Source: an uncultured Verrucomicrobiae bacterium
Lineage (GTDB): Bacteria > Verrucomicrobiota > Verrucomicrobiia > Verrucomicrobiales > Akkermansiaceae
DNA length: 8,877 bases
Assembly: GCA_937957985.1 (NCBI GenBank)
Contig: CALGOH010000270.1
Coordinates: 1-8,877 of the forward strand
Direction: 5' to 3'
Shown here: piece after piece, positions 6,551 through 8,877 of the stretch
Layout: each line of letters opens with the position of its first letter
Position numbering within the stretch: position 1 is the stretch's first letter
The notes under the pieces: generated by a model
Seen by the model: only the letters and a program-made list of their open reading frames with translations
Told to the model about the DNA's origin: nothing
The model's database searches: none
Made by a program: the position numbers and the translations under genes

Positions 6551-8008
6551 TCAAAAAATGAAGTAGATGAAGGGGTTGAAGGCCTGGGTTTCCATCATCG
6601 CCAGGGAAAGCAGCAGGATCCCCACGCAGTAGGCCGCCTTGGGCCAGCGGATCTCGCGGGTGAAATCCCAGGTCTGCGGGCAGGCCCAGGCGACGAAGCC
6701 GGCGATCAGGAAACTGATGACATAATAGGGCTGATAGATGAGCCCCGCGAGAAGGTCGCTTCCATCCTGTCGCGCGCCGAAGCCCAGCATCGTCTTGCAG
6801 TAATTCAGCGCCGACGGCAGGTCCGCTGCGCGGAAGAACACCCAGGTGAACAGAATGATCACGAAGGTGATCGCCAGCTTGACCGGCCCGGGAAGGCGAC
6901 GGTACACGCTGTCCTTCCCCTGGACCCGCTCGATGGCGAGCATGCCGCCGTGGATGCCGCCCCAGATGACGAAGTTCCACGACGCGCCGTGCCACAGGCC
7001 GCCAAGCAACATGGTGATGCCGAGGTTGATGTAGGTGCGCACCTCGCCCCGGCGGTTGCCGCCCAGCGGGATGTAGAGGTTGTCGCGCAACCAGGTGGAA
7101 AGCGACAGATGCCAGCGCCGCCAGAACTCGGTGATCGACCGACTCTTGTAGGGCGAGTCGAAATTCTTGGCGAAGACAAAGCCGAGCATCAGCCCGAGGC
7201 CGATGGCCATGTCCGAGTAGGCGCTGAAGTCGAAGTAAATCTGGAAGGCATACGCGCAGACGCCATACCAGGCGTCGAGCGTCTTTGCGGAGCCCGCGTC
7301 GAACAAGGTGTCGGCAATCTTGCCGCAAGGATTGGCGAGGATGATCTTCTTGCCCATGCCCAGCGAGAAAAACGCCACCCCGCGCGCGAACTTCTCGAGC
7401 GTGTGGGAGCGCTTGAGGAACTGGTCCGCCACGTCCTGGAAACGGACGATCGGCCCGGCGACGAGCTGCGGAAACATGGCGATGTAGCACATGAAGTCGA
7501 GGATCGAGCGGATCGCCCGGGCGTCGCCCCGATAGACGTCGATGGCATAACTCATCGACTGGAAGGTATAAAAGCTGATGCCCAGCGGCAGGGTGATCCT
7601 CAGCACCGTGTGCCAGCGGGCGGCATCCCAACCGGCGGCGCTCATCATCTCGTTCCAGGTGTCGAGGCCGAAGTTGAAGTATTTATAGAAGCACAGCGGC
7701 GCCAGATTCGCGATGATGGACACGATCAGCGCGACCTTCTGGCTGCGCGTCCGCCGCCCGCCGGGCTCGAGCAGCGGCACCTCCGACCGCCTTGGGCCGC
7801 TCCACAGCCCCGTCATGTAGCCCCCGGCGATCCAGACCACCAGGGTCTGGAACATCATGAGCAGCACGAACCACGGATTCGCCCATCCGTAGAACACATA
7901 GCTCATCAGTGTGAGGGAGACGTGCTTGCCGCGAAGAGGCAGCAGATAATAGACCAGCAGCGCGATCGGCAGGAAGTAGAAGATGAAAAGATGGGAACTG
8001 AAGACCAT
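6551..8008 (-). CDS. AlgI-like MBOAT O-acyltransferase (polysaccharide O-acetylation, inner membrane)
   Basis: A 485-residue polytopic membrane protein, the usual length for AlgI-type MBOATs. It opens with MVFSSHLFIFYFLPIAL, the typical AlgI N-terminus. The core motifs are LPLGISFYTFQSMSYAIDVY (140-159), FPQLVAGPIVRF (179-190), IYFDFSAYSDMAIGLGLMLG (257-276), FWRRWHLSLSTWLRDNLYIP (295-314) with LGGNRRG after it, and GGLWHGASWNF (336-346). H300 and especially H340 in the WHGASW motif correspond to the conserved MBOAT histidines; the latter equals the essential His of Pseudomonas AlgI. The protein moves acyl groups from a cytoplasmic donor to periplasmic partners. Its partners follow directly: the AlgX-like gene starts one base after this stop. 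No Shine-Dalgarno is visible before the ATG at 8008. It is the first gene after a 259-bp gap and so is probably the head of the operon. The gene could be called algI-like, but no alginate genes are present to justify the name. Confidence 0.95.
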   Translation of the reverse strand: MVFSSHLFIFYFLPIALLVYYLLPLRGKHVSLTLMSYVFYGWANPWFVLLMMFQTLVVWIAGGYMTGLWSGPRRSEVPLLEPGGRRTRSQKVALIVSIIANLAPLCFYKYFNFGLDTWNEMMSAAGWDAARWHTVLRITLPLGISFYTFQSMSYAIDVYRGDARAIRSILDFMCYIAMFPQLVAGPIVRFQDVADQFLKRSHTLEKFARGVAFFSLGMGKKIILANPCGKIADTLFDAGSAKTLDAWYGVCAYAFQIYFDFSAYSDMAIGLGLMLGFVFAKNFDSPYKSRSITEFWRRWHLSLSTWLRDNLYIPLGGNRRGEVRTYINLGITMLLGGLWHGASWNFVIWGGIHGGMLAIERVQGKDSVYRRLPGPVKLAITFVIILFTWVFFRAADLPSALNYCKTMLGFGARQDGSDLLAGLIYQPYYVISFLIAGFVAWACPQTWDFTREIRWPKAAYCVGILLLSLAMMETQAFNPFIYFIF

Positions 8009-8113
8009 GAATGGCGGATGAAGAGGCGTTTTGAAACGGGCGCGATCGCGAGGTGCCGGCGGTCGTCGAAGCTCGGGCGATGCAGGCCTTTTCAGCCCCG
8101 CATCCTCCCGCGG

Positions 8114-8133
8114 TTTCCCGGGGGAAAGTCCCC
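8114..8133. repeat. Overlapping GC-rich inverted repeats upstream of the MBOAT gene
   Basis: TTTCCC-GG-GGGAAA (8114-8127) is a 6-bp dyad with a 2-base centre, and GGGGA-AAG-TCCCC (8121-8133) is a second, overlapping 5-bp dyad with a 3-base centre. The two share bases, so only one could form as a hairpin at a time. As double-stranded DNA they could serve as a dimeric regulator site. They lie about 105-125 bp before the MBOAT start codon, a plausible operator or leader distance. Chance occurrence in GC-rich DNA is not excluded. Confidence 0.4.
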
Positions 8134-8165
8134 AATGCCCGGCGCAATGGGAACCCGTTTCCGCA

Positions 8166-8182
8166 TGTAATAAAAGATTACA
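8166..8182. repeat. AT-rich inverted repeat (possible operator or promoter element)
   Basis: TGTAAT-AAAAG-ATTACA is a perfect 6-bp dyad with a 5-base centre, the most AT-rich stretch of the window, about 160 bp upstream of the MBOAT start. Each arm resembles a -10 box (TGTAAT against TATAAT). The 6-5-6 symmetry is also the size of a site for a small dimeric repressor. It has no T-run directly after it on the minus strand, so I do not call it a terminator. Confidence 0.42.
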
Positions 8183-8267
8183 AGTTGCCGCCGCCTCAGC
8201 CGCCGATCAGATCCGGCCCGACGCCACCGCGAGAGCCGGCGCTTCGCACCGCCGTCCAAGCCCCGAT

Positions 8268-8877
8268 CTACTTCGCAAACCCTTGGAGGCCAAGCCAGTG
8301 CAGGCAATCCGCGGCCCACGGCAACGGCGGCGTGCCGGGGGGAGGATCGGGCGAGCCGTAAAGCCCGATCCCGTGGATGCCCTTTTGATAGACGTGGAGA
8401 TCGAAGGGCACGCCGACCTTGCGCAGCGCCGTGGCGAAATCGAGTGAGTTCTCGACCTTTACGGCCGGGTCTTCCCAAGTATGCCAGATGAAACAGGGCG
8501 GCGTGTCCGCCTTCACCTGCTTCTCGGCCGACAGCCCGGTCACCGTTTCCGGCGAGGGATGCTCGCCGAGCAGCCACTTCCGCGACCCTTCGTGGGTGTT
8601 CGCTCCCATGGTGATGACCGGGTAGCAGAGAATACCGAGGTCCGGCCGGGAACTGAAGCGCTCGATCGGATCGGCCGCGTCAGGATCTCCGCGGTCGAAA
8701 TGCGTCAGCAAGGTCGCGGCCAAGTGGCCGCCGGCGCTCGATCCCATGATGCCGACGCGGTGCGGATCGATTTTCCACTCGCGGGCCTTGGCACGGGTGA
8801 GACGCAGCGCCCGCTCGGCGTCGTGGAGCGGCGCGGGATGGCGGTAGCCATCGGTGCCGAGGCGGTATTTGAGAACG
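8268..8877 (-). CDS. Alpha/beta-hydrolase, carbohydrate-esterase-like (BD-FAE / acetylxylan esterase type), C-terminal part
   Basis: The N-terminus lies beyond the window; 202 residues plus the stop are present, in frame from base 8876. The fragment begins VLKYRLG, has LHDAERALRLTRAKAREW and WKIDPHRVGIMGSSAGG, and ends WLGLQGFAK. The G-x-S-x-G elbow (G45-S-S47-A-G49 of the fragment, followed by GHLA) gives the nucleophile. D136 in WHTWEDP and H168 in KGIHGIG complete the expected Ser-Asp-His triad. This matches the BD-FAE/'dienelactone hydrolase-like' esterases that PVC-group bacteria carry in numbers and often annotate as xylan or acetyl esterases. Such enzymes remove acetyl or feruloyl groups from glycans; the exact substrate is not readable. 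A signal peptide would be in the missing part, so location is unknown. It runs in the same direction as the acetylation operon but is separated from it by 259 bp, so it may be an independent unit. Confidence 0.85.
   Translation of the reverse strand, partial: VLKYRLGTDGYRHPAPLHDAERALRLTRAKAREWKIDPHRVGIMGSSAGGHLAATLLTHFDRGDPDAADPIERFSSRPDLGILCYPVITMGANTHEGSRKWLLGEHPSPETVTGLSAEKQVKADTPPCFIWHTWEDPAVKVENSLDFATALRKVGVPFDLHVYQKGIHGIGLYGSPDPPPGTPPLPWAADCLHWLGLQGFAK

Larger units (their letters stand above)
8009..8267 (-). promoter_or_regulatory. Intergenic region, likely promoter/leader of the acetylation operon
   Basis: This is the only gap of any size in the window and contains no convincing gene. 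It separates the esterase stop (8268) from the MBOAT start. It holds an AT-rich patch at 8165-8183 within GC-rich surroundings and overlapping GC-rich dyads at 8114-8133. TGTAAT, one mismatch from the sigma70 -10 consensus, occurs on both strands in the AT patch because the patch is a dyad, but I see no good -35 at 16-18 bp spacing. No hairpin followed by a T-run was found that would serve as a clear esterase terminator. The assignment as promoter region rests on position and base composition, so it is an inference. Confidence 0.4.

Noticed and set aside
3433..6561. A 1042-codon open frame on the plus strand
   Set aside because: It lies antisense to three well-supported genes with clear motifs, its translation is rich in Arg, Gly, His and Val without domains, and such long antisense frames are expected from GC-rich third codon positions.
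3742..8008. Calling the cassette a genuine alginate locus (algI, algX, algJ)
   Set aside because: The families match, but no alginate polymerase, epimerase, lyase or AlgF gene is in the window, so the polymer cannot be named.
6950..8170. A 406-codon open frame on the plus strand over the MBOAT gene
   Set aside because: Antisense shadow of a convincing MBOAT gene; composition is Asp/Arg/His-rich and no family is recognisable.
8009..8267. Rho-independent terminator for the esterase
   Set aside because: Short GC-rich stems can be drawn (for example around 8205-8245) but none is followed by a T-run on the minus strand; the T-rich stretch at 8172-8175 is the centre of a separate AT-rich dyad.
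8092..8577. 161-codon minus-strand frame across the esterase end and the intergenic gap
   Set aside because: Most of it overlaps the esterase in another frame; the translation is Arg/Gly/Ala-rich with no domain.
1..8877. CRISPR array, tRNA/rRNA genes, insertion sequences or phage genes
   Set aside because: No regularly spaced direct repeats, no cloverleaf-like or rRNA sequence, and no transposase or integrase motifs were seen on either strand.

Overview
The window is a GC-rich bacterial stretch in which every supportable gene lies on the minus strand, so the reading order is from high to low coordinates. The gene families present are common together in Verrucomicrobiota and Planctomycetota: AlgI-type MBOAT with AlgJ/AlgX-like partners, a secreted LamG protein, a secreted TolB/WD40-like propeller, a cellulase-like TIM barrel, a GPH symporter and a BD-FAE-type esterase. 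Almost no Shine-Dalgarno sequences precede the starts. I favour a verrucomicrobial or other PVC-group origin. This rests on style and gene content, not on a marker gene.

Layout in transcription order. (1) 8877-8268: C-terminal two thirds or so of a secreted-type alpha/beta-hydrolase (carbohydrate esterase-like), cut by the window edge. (2) 8267-8009: the only real intergenic gap (259 bp), holding several short inverted repeats and one AT-rich patch; it probably carries the promoter of the block below. (3) 8008-6551: AlgI-like MBOAT O-acyltransferase. (4) 6549-4834: membrane-anchored AlgX/AlgJ-like SGNH acetyltransferase with an extra C-terminal domain. (5) 4815-3742: second, exported AlgJ-like SGNH protein. 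(6) 3722-2721: exported beta-propeller-like protein. (7) 2667-1582: exported LamG (concanavalin A-like) protein. (8) 1559-345: cellulase-like GH-A type TIM barrel without a signal peptide. (9) 324-1: start of a GPH-family sugar:cation symporter, cut by the window edge. Gaps between genes 3 and 9 are 1, 18, 19, 53, 22 and 20 bp, so they look like one operon.

Working model. Genes 3-5 make up an alginate-type polysaccharide O-acetylation machine: the MBOAT passes an acyl group across the inner membrane and two periplasmic SGNH enzymes place it on a polymer. Genes 6-7 are exported proteins that could bind polymer or organise the complex; no AlgF is seen. Genes 8-9 look like a sugar uptake and cytoplasmic hydrolysis pair. 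The upstream esterase could remove acyl groups. The most interesting point is a co-linear C-terminal region of about 106-109 residues in both the AlgX-like enzyme (gene 4) and the LamG protein (gene 7). It may be a shared polymer- or complex-binding module, placed where AlgX of Pseudomonas carries its carbohydrate-binding domain. The polymer itself is unknown, and no glycosyltransferase or polymerase is visible in the window.
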